64,000 nt of DNA from Crossiella cryophila (lineage in GTDB: Bacteria > Actinomycetota > Actinomycetes > Mycobacteriales > Pseudonocardiaceae): contig NZ_JACHMH010000001.1 of assembly GCF_014204915.1 (NCBI RefSeq), positions 6,225,501 through 6,289,500 on the forward strand. Reading direction: 5' to 3'. Both the position numbers and the translations under genes were made by a program. Positions 1-7,918 of the stretch are shown here, piece by piece (position 1 is the stretch's first letter; every line of letters begins with the position of its first letter). The notes under the pieces are model-generated. The model did no database searches and had not been told where the DNA came from. It saw only the letters and a program-made list of their open reading frames with translations.

Positions 1-1
1 A

Positions 2-1309
2 CTGGAACCCGAGTGGGAAGCCCGGTTCGACGAACGAACCTACGGTTTCCGCCCTGGGCGAGGCTGCCACGACGCGGTCGAGGCCATCTTCAACACCTGC
101 GGCACGAAACGAGCCAAGAGGGTGTGGGTTCTCGACGCCGACCTGTCAGCCGCGTTTGACCGCATCAGCCATGAACACCTGCTCAGAGCCATAGGATCGT
201 TCCCCGGTCGGGGGCTGATCCGAGCCTGGCTTCGAGCGGGAGTCATGGAGAACGGCCGGTTCTCTCCCACCGAGGAGGGGACGCCGCAGGGTGGCGTTAT
301 CAGTCCTTTGCTCCTCAATATCGCGTTGAGCGGGATGAGCACGGCCGTCGGCGGCCCCAGCAATTCCGAGTCCAGCTGGGCGCGGCGGGGCAGGCCGACG
401 CTGGTCAACTACGCCGACGACTTCGTGGTGCTTTGTCACAGCGAAGCGGAAGCGTATGGGATCAAGGAGTCGCTGGCGCGATGGTTTGCTCCCAGAGGGT
501 TGAATTTCAATGAGGAGAAGACGCGAGTCGTCCACCTTCGTGATGGATTTGATTTTCTGGGGTTCAACATCCGTCGCTACAACGACAAAATGATCATCAA
601 GCCCAGCAAAGAGGCCGTCAAGAGGGTCCGGAAGAGGCTCCATGACGAGGTGCATTCCCTGCGGGGAGTGAACGCCAAGGCCATGGCGAAGAGGCTCAAT
701 CCTATCATCAAGGGATGGGCTACTTACTACCGGACGGTGGTGTCCAAGAAGACGTTCAAGTCCTTGGACAGTCATATGTACAGACTCGCTTTGAAGTGGG
801 GAAAGCATACGCACCCGAAGAAGTCGATAGCCTGGGTTGTCTCCAGGTATTTCGGCCGGTTCAATTCACTCAGGCAGGACAGGTGGGTGTTTGGTGATCG
901 GGAAACCGGAGCCTATGTTCACAAGTTCGCTTGGGTCAGGATCGAAAGGCACATTCAGGTCAAGGGGGACAGTTCCCCTGACGATCCGAGCCTGGAGAGA
1001 TACTGGGCGAGTCGCGTACGCAAGAAGATGCCGACGACCGCGGACAGAATGTCCGTTGCGTTGGCGGACCGCCAGAAGGGGATCTGTCCGCTGTGTAAAC
1101 AGCCGCTGGTCGCCGGTGCCGAGTATGAACCAGACAATGTGCGCGACTGGGCGCGATGGTTCACGGCATCCATGAAACCGCTGCAACGGCAGCGGCTCGT
1201 GCTTCGGCGGGATGGCGGCTCGGATGAGAAACCGAATCTTCGCCTTGTACACGCTGAATGCCTGCGTCAGCTTCATGCTGCGCAAGGCAGGAAGGTTGGT
1301 AAAGCATGA
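2..1309 (+). CDS. ltrA: group II intron reverse transcriptase/maturase, N-terminus outside window
   Basis: This protein copies the intron RNA during retrohoming and helps it splice. The frame is open from the window's first codons, with the conserved finger motif YGFRPGRGCHDAVE near residue 13, so the N-terminus is missing. The palm has the catalytic YADD at 410-421, preceded by the GTPQGGVISPLL motif. A maturase (domain X) segment follows, around GWATYYRTVVSKKTFKSLD. The C-terminus resembles an HNH endonuclease (CPLC, then GG, NL, VH and EC), but the expected HH pair before the GG is replaced by hydrophobic and arginine residues, so DNA cleavage may be lost. The coding end lies 26 bases before domain V, as is usual. 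Confidence 0.93.
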   Translation: MEPEWEARFDERTYGFRPGRGCHDAVEAIFNTCGTKRAKRVWVLDADLSAAFDRISHEHLLRAIGSFPGRGLIRAWLRAGVMENGRFSPTEEGTPQGGVISPLLLNIALSGMSTAVGGPSNSESSWARRGRPTLVNYADDFVVLCHSEAEAYGIKESLARWFAPRGLNFNEEKTRVVHLRDGFDFLGFNIRRYNDKMIIKPSKEAVKRVRKRLHDEVHSLRGVNAKAMAKRLNPIIKGWATYYRTVVSKKTFKSLDSHMYRLALKWGKHTHPKKSIAWVVSRYFGRFNSLRQDRWVFGDRETGAYVHKFAWVRIERHIQVKGDSSPDDPSLERYWASRVRKKMPTTADRMSVALADRQKGICPLCKQPLVAGAEYEPDNVRDWARWFTASMKPLQRQRLVLRRDGGSDEKPNLRLVHAECLRQLHAAQGRKVGKA

Positions 1310-1335
1310 TCCAGCGCGACCCTGGGGGCCCACTT

Positions 1336-1411
1336 GAGCCGTGTGCCGCGACGAGTGGCACGCACGGTTCTGAGGGGGGACCGCCGCAGCAATGCGGCGG
1401 TCCTACCCGAC
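1336..1411 (+). other. group II intron RNA domains V and VI
   Basis: Domain V is read as a hairpin with arms GAGCCGTGTGCC and GGCACGCACGGTTC around a short loop. The catalytic AGC triad sits in its usual place at positions 2-4. The linker TGAGGGGG leads into a domain VI-like stem ACCGCCGCA / TGCGGCGGT. The ending CCTACCCGAC contains a candidate branch-point A. Assignment rests on consensus and pairing seen by eye. Confidence 0.8.
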
Positions 1412-2499
1412 TGCCCCTGCGCAAACCCGCCGTGTCCACCGTCACCGCACTCCTGCTGACGCTGAGCCCGGTGCTCGCCCAGGCCGAGGCGGAAGGACAG
1501 GGCGTGGGCATGGTGGCCTACGACCTGGGCCGGGCGGCCTTCCGCACCCCGGCCATGCCCGAGCCCCTGGAGCTGACCGCGGTGGTGCACTACCCGGTGC
1601 GGCGCAGTGCCCGGCCCGCGCCGGTGGTGCTGATGCTGCACGGCTCCTGGCACTCCTGTGTCGACGAGGCGGCCTGGCCGTGCACCACCTCCGCGCCGAT
1701 GCCCAGCCACCGCGGCTACGACTACCTCGGCCGGGCACTGGCCGACCGCGGCGTCATCGCCATCTCCATCGCGGCCAACGCGATCGAGGGCCAGTGGAAC
1801 CGCCCCGGCGGCAACGGCCCCGCCCAGCCGATGCAGCCCTACCAGGCCCGCGCGGACCTGATCAACAAGCACCTGGCGATGTGGCAGCGGCTGGCCGCCA
1901 CCGGGGACGGCGAACTGGCCGGGCGGTTCACCGATCCGGACACCGGCGCCGCCCGCGAGGTCGACTTCCGCGGGCGGGCCGACCTCACCAGGGTCGGCAC
2001 CCTCGGCCACTCCCGGGGTGGCAAGGGCGTGATGTGGCAGGCCGCCGACCGGGAACGGGCCAAGATCCCGGCCGGCGTGCGCATCCGCGCGGTGCTGCCG
2101 GTCGCACCGGTGTACTTCCCCCTGGTGGAGGGCGATGTCAGCGACGGGCTGGTGACCACCGCGCCGGTCCGGGTGTTGATCAGCAGCTGCGACGGCGCGG
2201 TGGGCGAGGCCGGTCGCGGGTACGTCCGCGACGCACTCGCCGCCGGCACCCGGTATCCGGCCGCGGCCAGCACCTACACCGGCGGCAACCACAACTTCTT
2301 CAACACCCGGTGGTCGCCGGGCAGTGGCCAGCAGCACGCCTATGACGACGCCCCGGGCCGGGAGGAGAACCCGCCGCTGCCCGAGGGCCAGTGCCGCGAA
2401 CCCCAGTCCGGGAAGGTGGTCGCCCAGCTCGACGAGCCGAGGCAGCGCGGCCGGGCCCTGGACGAGGTGATCAAGTTCTTCACCCGCGCCCTGACCTGA
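1412..2499 (+). CDS. secreted alpha/beta hydrolase, 3' exon of an intron-split gene
   Basis: A probable serine hydrolase of about 360 residues. The nucleophile elbow is GHSRGGKG, an oxyanion strand reads VLMLHGSWHS, and the likely catalytic His is in YTGGNHNFFN near the C-terminus. The start of the readable protein is a signal-peptide core (VTALLLTLSPVLAQAEA), suggesting export. The open frame continues upstream through intron domains V/VI without a credible start. GTG at 1432 is in frame but has no ribosome-binding site. I therefore take the real 5' exon to lie upstream of the intron, with splicing joining it at about 1412. The substrate is unknown. Confidence 0.75.
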
Positions 2500-2501
2500 A
2501 C

Positions 2502-3131
2502 TCAGACCGGGTACACCGCGACCTGCTTGCCGTGGTGGCGGGGGGTCTCGATCTCCTCGACCACCGCGGCGACGAAGTCCAGCCCGGACAACGCCCCCTC
2601 GGTGCGCGGCCAGCCCGGCGCGACCAGGCCACCGTCGATGCGGTGCCCGGACCGCCCGGCCTCGAAGTCGAACTCCCCGATCGGGCTCAGCACCAGCCAG
2701 TCCAGGCCCTCGGTCTGGGCCAGCGCCTGAGTTCCGGCCAGGTGGCCCAGGCAGAACGGCTTGTACTCCGCCGGGAACTCCGGCGCGTCCATCAACCGCA
2801 CCCCCGGCGCGGACTCCAGCAGCACCGCGATCCCCAGCACCAGCACCCGCACCCCCGGCACGGCGGCCAGGGCCTTGGCGGCGGCGGTGTAGATCGCGGA
2901 CGGGTCGGCGCTGACGTCGTAGACCGTGCTGACCGCGACGTCGTGGCCGGGGACCAGCGCGGCCACCGAGGCGGCGTCGGTGACATCCCCGGTGACCACC
3001 TGGCCGGGCAGGTCGGGGTGGCGGGCCGGGTCGCGGACCACCGAGGTCACCTGGTGGCCGCGGGCCAGTGCCTCGGCCACCACCAGCCGGCCGACCCGGC
3101 CACCGGCACCGAAGACGATGATCTTGCTCAT
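2502..3131 (-). CDS. NAD(P)-binding (NmrA/SDR-like) protein
   Basis: A 209-residue atypical short-chain dehydrogenase of the NAD(P)H-binding (NmrA/YwnB-like) kind. The N-terminus MSKIIVFGAGGRVGRLVV is a Rossmann nucleotide-binding motif, and VTGDVTD is the typical second-strand acidic region. No classical YxxxK pair is evident, as in many sensor or epimerase-like members. It is transcribed away from the HxlR regulator at 3233. HxlR proteins commonly control a divergent NAD(P)-binding or quinone-reductase gene, so this pair probably responds to electrophiles or quinones (inference). Confidence 0.85.
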   Translation of the reverse strand: MSKIIVFGAGGRVGRLVVAEALARGHQVTSVVRDPARHPDLPGQVVTGDVTDAASVAALVPGHDVAVSTVYDVSADPSAIYTAAAKALAAVPGVRVLVLGIAVLLESAPGVRLMDAPEFPAEYKPFCLGHLAGTQALAQTEGLDWLVLSPIGEFDFEAGRSGHRIDGGLVAPGWPRTEGALSGLDFVAAVVEEIETPRHHGKQVAVYPV

Positions 3132-3193
3132 GGGTTCCCCAGTTCGTCAGTGCCGTGCTGATCACGGCGCTGACCTGGACGCTATCCACGACA

Positions 3194-3217
3194 TACTTGT
3201 TACTTCAAAGGTACTTG
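3194..3217. promoter_or_regulatory. direct repeats in divergent HxlR promoter
   Basis: Three TACTT(G/C) units (3194, 3201, 3212) lie in the 101 bases between the divergent NAD(P)-binding gene and the HxlR gene. They are the best candidate for the HxlR binding site, but the arrangement is short and imperfect. Confidence 0.35.
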
Positions 3218-3232
3218 GCTACCGTTCGGGAA

Positions 3233-3604
3233 GTGACCAAGCCACTGCGGCCGGACCTGTTCGACCCGGCCTGCCCCTCCAGCGCACTGCCATTCCGGAT
3301 CGGGGACAAGTGGACGGCGCTGGTCATCCGCTGCCTGGAGGACGGGCCACGCCGGTTCACCGAACTGCGGGTGCCGATGGCCAGGGTGACGCCGAAGGTG
3401 CTCACCGAGACGCTGCGCGCGATGGAACGCGACGGCATGCTGACCCGCACGCACTACCCGGAGATCCCGCCGAGGGTGGAGTACGAGCTGACCGGGCTGG
3501 GCCGCTCGCTGCTGGGGCTGCTGGAATCCTGCTGCACCTGGGCGGATGAGCACCTGCCCGAAGTCCTCGCCGCCCGCGCCGAGCACGAAACGCGGACCGG
3601 CTGA
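3233..3604 (+). CDS. HxlR-family transcriptional regulator
   Basis: A 123-residue winged-helix regulator with the HxlR pattern: FRIGDKWTALVIRCLEDGPRRFTELR, then a recognition region around KVLTETLRAMERDGMLTRTHYPEIPPRVEYELT. The longer frame starting at 3155 adds a non-conserved stretch, and GTG at 3233 gives the normal family length. The only purine run before that GTG is very close to it, so the transcript may be nearly leaderless. It probably represses itself and the divergent NAD(P)-binding gene. Confidence 0.88.
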   Translation: MTKPLRPDLFDPACPSSALPFRIGDKWTALVIRCLEDGPRRFTELRVPMARVTPKVLTETLRAMERDGMLTRTHYPEIPPRVEYELTGLGRSLLGLLESCCTWADEHLPEVLAARAEHETRTG

Positions 3605-3921
3605 TGAGCGAACTGTGGCGGTCCTCCCGGGAGCACTGGACCGATCACCAGGGCCGGGTGTGGATCCGGTCCCAGCCGCGCTGGCTGGTGGAGAAGGACG
3701 CCCGCCGGTTCGTGCTGCGCGGCTCCACACTGGTCGCGGTGGAAACCGCCGAGCCCGAGCTGACCTGGCTGGATCCGGCCGCGCGCCCGGGGTTCTGGGC
3801 CGAGCGGGTGGCCGGCCGCCTCGACTGCGAGCAGACCGCCCACCTCGACCCGACCTACCGGGTCAGCATGTGGCGCAGTGCCACCGGCGCCCGGCTGGTG
3901 CTGATCACCGAGAGCTGCTGA
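3604..3921 (+). CDS. hypothetical protein, 105 aa
   Basis: I do not recognise the family. The start overlaps the HxlR stop by one base (TGATG), so it is translationally coupled to the regulator. The protein is soluble, Trp/Arg-rich and mixed alpha/beta (MSELWRSSREHWTDHQGRVWIR at its start), with no membrane segment or signal peptide. The following gene begins 11 bases downstream behind a GAGGGG ribosome-binding site, so the three genes probably form one operon. Confidence 0.7.
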   Translation: MSELWRSSREHWTDHQGRVWIRSQPRWLVEKDARRFVLRGSTLVAVETAEPELTWLDPAARPGFWAERVAGRLDCEQTAHLDPTYRVSMWRSATGARLVLITESC

Positions 3922-3932
3922 GGGGAACGGGC

Positions 3933-4496
3933 GTGACCAGCGAGACGGCCTACGACCACGCCGAACTGGCCGGGCACCTCGGCCTGCGCGACTGGCAGGT
4001 GCTGGCGGCCCGCGAGTTCGGCCTGCTCCCCGCACCGGATGCGGCCGGGCGCTGGTCCGCCGCCGCGGCCGCCGCGCTGACCGGCGAGGTGGACCGCATC
4101 CTCGCGGCGGTGGGCGAGGAGTACCCGGTGGGCGGGCCGCGTTCGGCGGGCAGGCTGGCCGCCCGCAGCGGCCTGCCGGTCACCCCGGCCGATGTGGCCG
4201 CGCTGGCCGAGCGCGGGGTGCTCACCGTGGCCGCGAGGTACACCGGCAACGGCCAGTCCCACGACCTGTTCGCCCCGGCGCAGCTCGACCGCGTCGCCGA
4301 GGAACAGGCCGGGGCGCTGGCCGCGGTGGTGGCCGAGCGCACCGAGTGGATCGCGGCCGGCCTGTCCGTCGAGGAGGCGGCCAGGGCGCTGGGCTGGCAA
4401 CGGCAAGACCAGTTCCTGGAGTTCGCGCAGCGGCGCGGCCTGGTCGGCAAGCACGGCCACTACGCCCGCGCGGACATCGAGGCGCTGACCCGTTAG
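3933..4496 (+). CDS. hypothetical protein with helix-turn-helix-like repeats, 187 aa
   Basis: Family not recognised with confidence. GTG at 3933 follows GAGGGG with proper spacing. The sequence is mostly helical and Ala-rich. It has segments reminiscent of MerR/HTH-17-type DNA-binding helices at both ends (ELAGHLGLRDWQVLAAREFG and SVEEAARALGWQRQDQFLEF), so it could be a small nucleic-acid-binding protein; this is inference. Its stop overlaps the stop of the convergent MFS gene by four bases. Confidence 0.6.
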   Translation: MTSETAYDHAELAGHLGLRDWQVLAAREFGLLPAPDAAGRWSAAAAAALTGEVDRILAAVGEEYPVGGPRSAGRLAARSGLPVTPADVAALAERGVLTVAARYTGNGQSHDLFAPAQLDRVAEEQAGALAAVVAERTEWIAAGLSVEEAARALGWQRQDQFLEFAQRRGLVGKHGHYARADIEALTR

Positions 4497-5698
4497 GCCA
4501 TCACCGGTTTCGGCTCGCGCAGCCGGGACAGCGCGAGCGCGAGCACCAGCAGTCCCCCGGCCTGGGCCAGGGTCAGCAGCTGCGGGCTGACCGCGTCGCC
4601 GAACGCGCCGAAGGCCAGGAAGGCGATCGGGAAGGTGGCGCTGATCGCGGCCTGCAGCGCGGCGAAGAAGCGGCCCTTGACCTCATTGGGCACGACCTGC
4701 TGGAACAGCGCGGTGAACTTGACGTTGGACACGCCGAGGAACCAGCCGCTGGCCGCCAGCGCGATCGCGTACACCCACTGGTCCACCAGCAGTCCCGGCA
4801 CCGCCAGGCACAGGCCGAACAACGCGATGCAGACCGCGCCGAAGCGGATGGTGCGGCTGCCGGTGGGAATGCTCGCGGCGAGGAAGGCGCCCAGCAGCAA
4901 ACCCAGCCACAGCGCGGCTTCCAGGATCGCCAGGGTGCCCGCGCCCTGCTCCAGCACGAGTTTGGTGTAGAGCGGCAGCACCAGCAGGGTGGGCGCGGAG
5001 AAGAAGTTGGCGGCGGCGAAGCACACCAGCAACGGCCGCACCCCGGGCATCGATCCCAGGAAGTGCCAGGTGCCGCCGTCGGTGGCGGGTGCGCCGGCCG
5101 GGGGTGCGGGCGGGGCGGGGACCGGGGTGAATTTCGCCGCGGTCAGGCAGAGGGCGGCGATGGCGTAGCTGGCCGCGTTGAGCCAGATCGCGCCGGTGAA
5201 GCCGACCGTGGCCAGCAGCACCGCGCCGAAGGCCGCGCCGGCGAAGTTGGCCACCGACTGGGTGGCCGCGCCAAAACCGACCGCGCGTTCGAGGTCCTTG
5301 CCGTGCACCAGTTCCGGCAGTGCCTTGAGCAGGCAGGGGTCGAAGAAGGCCTGGCAGGTGGCCAGCACCAGCGCGACCGGGTAGACCATCCACGGCGAGA
5401 CCGCGTCCTGGGTGGCCAGGATCGCCAGCACGGTGACCACCGCGCAGGCGATGATCTCCGCACGCAGCAGCACGGTGCGGCTGGGGCGGCGGTCCAGGCG
5501 GCGGCCGATCTGGCGCACCAGCAGCAGTGGCGGCAGCGCGCCCATCACCAGGAACGCGCCGGAGGCCAGTCCGCGGGTGTCGGCGGGCAGGCTGCCCAGC
5601 AGCCACCACAGCAGCGCGATCTGGTAGACCCTGGTGCCGCCCTGGGAGAGCACCTGCCCCACCCAGACCAGGGCGAAGTTCTTGTTGCGCAATAACAT
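4493..5698 (-). CDS. MFS transporter (EntS-like)
   Basis: A 401-residue major facilitator with about 12 hydrophobic segments. It resembles the MFS_3/EntS exporter group: N-terminal FALVWVGQVLSQGGTRVYQIALLWW, a cytoplasmic GRRLDRRPSRT loop, and NEVKGRFFAALQA late in the protein. The ATG overlaps the stop of the upstream adenylating-enzyme gene by one base (TGATG), so the two are made together. That pairing suggests export of a small molecule activated or assembled by the neighbour, although no other pathway gene is nearby. Confidence 0.9.
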   Translation of the reverse strand: MLLRNKNFALVWVGQVLSQGGTRVYQIALLWWLLGSLPADTRGLASGAFLVMGALPPLLLVRQIGRRLDRRPSRTVLLRAEIIACAVVTVLAILATQDAVSPWMVYPVALVLATCQAFFDPCLLKALPELVHGKDLERAVGFGAATQSVANFAGAAFGAVLLATVGFTGAIWLNAASYAIAALCLTAAKFTPVPAPPAPPAGAPATDGGTWHFLGSMPGVRPLLVCFAAANFFSAPTLLVLPLYTKLVLEQGAGTLAILEAALWLGLLLGAFLAASIPTGSRTIRFGAVCIALFGLCLAVPGLLVDQWVYAIALAASGWFLGVSNVKFTALFQQVVPNEVKGRFFAALQAAISATFPIAFLAFGAFGDAVSPQLLTLAQAGGLLVLALALSRLREPKPVMA

Positions 5699-6948
5699 CA
5701 GGCGCCACGCTCGTCGAGCAGCCGGACCAGTTTGCCGGTCCGCGGGTTGATCTTGAGCCCGTCCGGCCCTGCCCATTCCACCGCGAGGGGCTGGATCAGG
5801 CCGCGTTCGACGTGATCGGCGAACATCGGCCGCAGCTCGTCCAGGGACACCGCGATCGCCTTGGCCAGCTCCTGCTGCCCGGTGACCGTGCCGCCCAGGC
5901 GCAGCACGAGCTGGTCCTTGGCCTCCTTGCGCCGCAACACCACCTGGATGCCGGTGATGGACTGCCCGGCCGCCGCACCCTCCACAATGGAGCGCAGATC
6001 GTCCAGGTAGACCGTGACCGGTCCGACCCGCGCGCCCTCGTCGGAACGCCCGAGCAGCCGGAAGGTCCGGGTCTCGAAGTCGGTCCACTCGGCCAGATCG
6101 CCCACCGGGTACCGCACCACCGGCTGCAGTGTGCGCACCAGGTCGGTCACCACCACCCGCCCGGGACGGCCCGCCTCCTGGATCGGCTCGCCGGAGTCGA
6201 TGTCCAGGATCTCCATGATCCTTCCTGGGAAGACCCGGTGGATCCGCGCGTCCTCCTCACCCTCGACCGGCCCGCCGAGGATGCCGCCGTCCACGCTGGC
6301 GTAGCCGATGGAGCGGACCTTGGCGCCGGGGAAGGCGGCGTTGATCAGCGCCCGCTGGTCGCCGTAGAAGGCCTCGCCGCTGAACAGCACGATCCGCACC
6401 AGCGGCAGCGAGCCCACGGTGTCCACCACGTGCTGGGCCAGCTGGCACAGCGAGGTGGGCGGGGCGGCCAGCACGGTCGCGCCGAACTCGGCCAGGGTCC
6501 CGGCCACGAACTCCAGCGGGGCCGACCCGGCGATGGGCAGTTGCACGGTGTCCACCGGCGCGTCCTGCAGGGTGTTGAGGGTGAAGATGAAGCTGGAGTA
6601 CAGCTCCCCGGCGTAGAACAGGTTCGCCACCCGGTCCCCGTCGACCAGGCCGGCGCCGACGAGGCCGGTGGAGAAGGTCTCGCTCATCTCCCGCCACTCC
6701 GCGCGGGTGTAGACCGAGACCCGGGGCGCGCTGGTGGTGCCGCCGGTCTTGAACACCAGTCCGCCGATGTGCTCGCCGGTGTGCAACCGGTTGTCCCGCA
6801 GGGTGTTCGCCGCCCAGTAGCCGGCGTGGTCCACGATCGGCAGGTCGGACAGGTCCGGCGCGGGTGGCAGCTCCGCGTAGAGTTCCCGGTAGTAGGGGGA
6901 GCGCTCGCGGACCAGGTCGACGAGTGCGGGAAGAGACAAGCCAGCCAC
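5698..6948 (-). CDS. PaaK-like adenylate-forming enzyme
   Basis: A protein of about 416 residues of the phenylacetate-CoA ligase type within the ANL superfamily. The phosphate-binding loop reads FKTGGTTSAPRVSVYT. A later VVTDLVRTLQPVVRYPVGDLAEW matches the aspartate region that binds the ribose. A C-terminal lid ends with a Lys-containing GLKINPRTGKLVRLL. Such enzymes activate a carboxylic acid as acyl-AMP. GTG at 6948 is chosen because GGAGG lies ten bases upstream at 6959-6963; GTG at 6984 would add 12 residues without a good site. It is coupled to the MFS gene downstream. The substrate cannot be read from sequence. Confidence 0.85.
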   Translation of the reverse strand: MAGLSLPALVDLVRERSPYYRELYAELPPAPDLSDLPIVDHAGYWAANTLRDNRLHTGEHIGGLVFKTGGTTSAPRVSVYTRAEWREMSETFSTGLVGAGLVDGDRVANLFYAGELYSSFIFTLNTLQDAPVDTVQLPIAGSAPLEFVAGTLAEFGATVLAAPPTSLCQLAQHVVDTVGSLPLVRIVLFSGEAFYGDQRALINAAFPGAKVRSIGYASVDGGILGGPVEGEEDARIHRVFPGRIMEILDIDSGEPIQEAGRPGRVVVTDLVRTLQPVVRYPVGDLAEWTDFETRTFRLLGRSDEGARVGPVTVYLDDLRSIVEGAAAGQSITGIQVVLRRKEAKDQLVLRLGGTVTGQQELAKAIAVSLDELRPMFADHVERGLIQPLAVEWAGPDGLKINPRTGKLVRLLDERGA

Positions 6949-7079
6949 CTGTGCGGAACCTCCAGCCGGGTCAGGACAAAACACCTGAGGCTAGCGCCCG
7001 CCGTTCGGTGTTTTCCCAGCTCGCACAAGGCGTGTGCGCATCACCACCCGGTGACCTCGGATACCCCCGACCGGCCTAA

Positions 7080-7838
7080 CTACTCCGCCACGACCAGCCT
7101 TAGCGCGCTGTCGTAGGCCGGTTGGGTGCGCAGGTGGCCGAATCGCCGGTCCCATTCCCCCGACTCCAGGTCCGCGCTCAGCGTGGCGACGAACCGCGCC
7201 TCGGCCTCAGCCCCGACGAAGCCCCAGCCGGACTGGGCGCGGCGCACCTCGGGGTCCAGGAAGCGTTCCGGGCGGCCGTAGAAGGCGTCGGTGAACCCGT
7301 CCACGCAGTCGAAGGGAACCGACACCGGGGTGACGGTGGCGCCGCCGAGGACCTCGACGATGTGCTCGATGGGTTGGTAGCGCCCGCGTTCGACGCTGAT
7401 CACCTCGGGTGCGTACTCGGCGAACCAGCCTTCGGCGAGGGCGTCGCCGTCCATGCACAGGATGACCACCCGGCCGCGGCTGACCCGCCGCATCTCGCGC
7501 AGGCCGCGTTCGGCGTCGGGCCAGTGGTGCACGGTGATGGTGGCCATGGCCGCGTCCACGCTGTCCTCGTCCAGGGGCAGGTCCTCGGCCACGCCGTTGA
7601 TGGCCGGGGCCAGGTGCGGTGGCCGCTGGGCGCGCATGGCCGCGGCGGGTTCGATCGCGATGACGTGCCGGTCCAGCGGTTCGTAGGAGCCCGCGCCCGC
7701 ACCGACGTTGACCACCGTGCGAGCCTCGCCGAGGGCGGCCTGCACGAGTTCGGCGATGCGCGGGTCGGTGCGGCGATGCCGGGCGTAGCCGGAACCGTGG
7801 GTCTCGTAGTCGAAGTCGCCTGCCGGCTTGGTCCGCAT
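7080..7838 (-). CDS. class I SAM-dependent methyltransferase
   Basis: A methyltransferase of 252 residues. VVNVGAGAGSYEP is the SAM-binding motif I, VIAIEPAAAM the acidic strand-2 end, and VDAAMATITVHHWPD motif IV. It resembles the ubiE/Methyltransf_11 group acting on small molecules. ATG at 7838 follows GGGGGA. An ORF reaching 7880 would run through the palindromic operator and is rejected. It diverges from the HxlR-peroxiredoxin fusion and shares its 80-base control region, so it is probably under that regulator. Confidence 0.88.
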   Translation of the reverse strand: MRTKPAGDFDYETHGSGYARHRRTDPRIAELVQAALGEARTVVNVGAGAGSYEPLDRHVIAIEPAAAMRAQRPPHLAPAINGVAEDLPLDEDSVDAAMATITVHHWPDAERGLREMRRVSRGRVVILCMDGDALAEGWFAEYAPEVISVERGRYQPIEHIVEVLGGATVTPVSVPFDCVDGFTDAFYGRPERFLDPEVRRAQSGWGFVGAEAEARFVATLSADLESGEWDRRFGHLRTQPAYDSALRLVVAE

Positions 7839-7857
7839 GTGGTTCCCCCAGGATCCA

Positions 7858-7880
7858 GTGAGTTCCTTCTGGGAACGCAC
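7858..7880. promoter_or_regulatory. palindromic operator between methyltransferase and HxlR-peroxiredoxin genes
   Basis: GTGAGTTCC-N5-GGAACGCAC forms a 23-base inverted repeat with one mismatch in 9-base arms. It sits upstream of a TATGCT (7881-7886) that could be the -10 box of the rightward gene. It is a natural site for the HxlR-type protein encoded just to the right. Confidence 0.65.
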
Positions 7881-7918
7881 TATGCTGGCCGGGGCAAGCG
7901 CTAGTCAAGGAGGACTGG

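Larger units (their letters stand above)
1..1411 (+). mobile_element. group II intron, 3' portion (5' end outside window)
   Basis: The segment holds the intron-encoded reverse transcriptase followed about 30 bases later by the intron's catalytic 3' end. A domain V-like hairpin starts GAGCCGTGTGCC at 1336 and ends near 1370. A second stem (ACCGCCGCA / TGCGGCGGT) follows, and the usual bacterial ending CCTACCCGAC finishes at 1411. The intron lies in the same direction as the hydrolase frame that resumes right after it, so correct splicing could restore that gene. The 5' end, domains I-IV and the first exon are outside the window. The exact 3' junction is inferred from the consensus ending. Confidence 0.85.

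Noticed and set aside
1273-3189. Long minus-strand open frame of 638 codons
   Set aside because: Antisense to the hydrolase and out of frame with the NAD(P)-binding gene; Arg/Gly/Pro-rich with no domain, a usual artefact of high-GC codon bias.
4346-5695. Long plus-strand open frame opposite the MFS gene
   Set aside because: Gln/Gly/Arg-rich shadow of the MFS coding strand; no motif, no ribosome-binding site.
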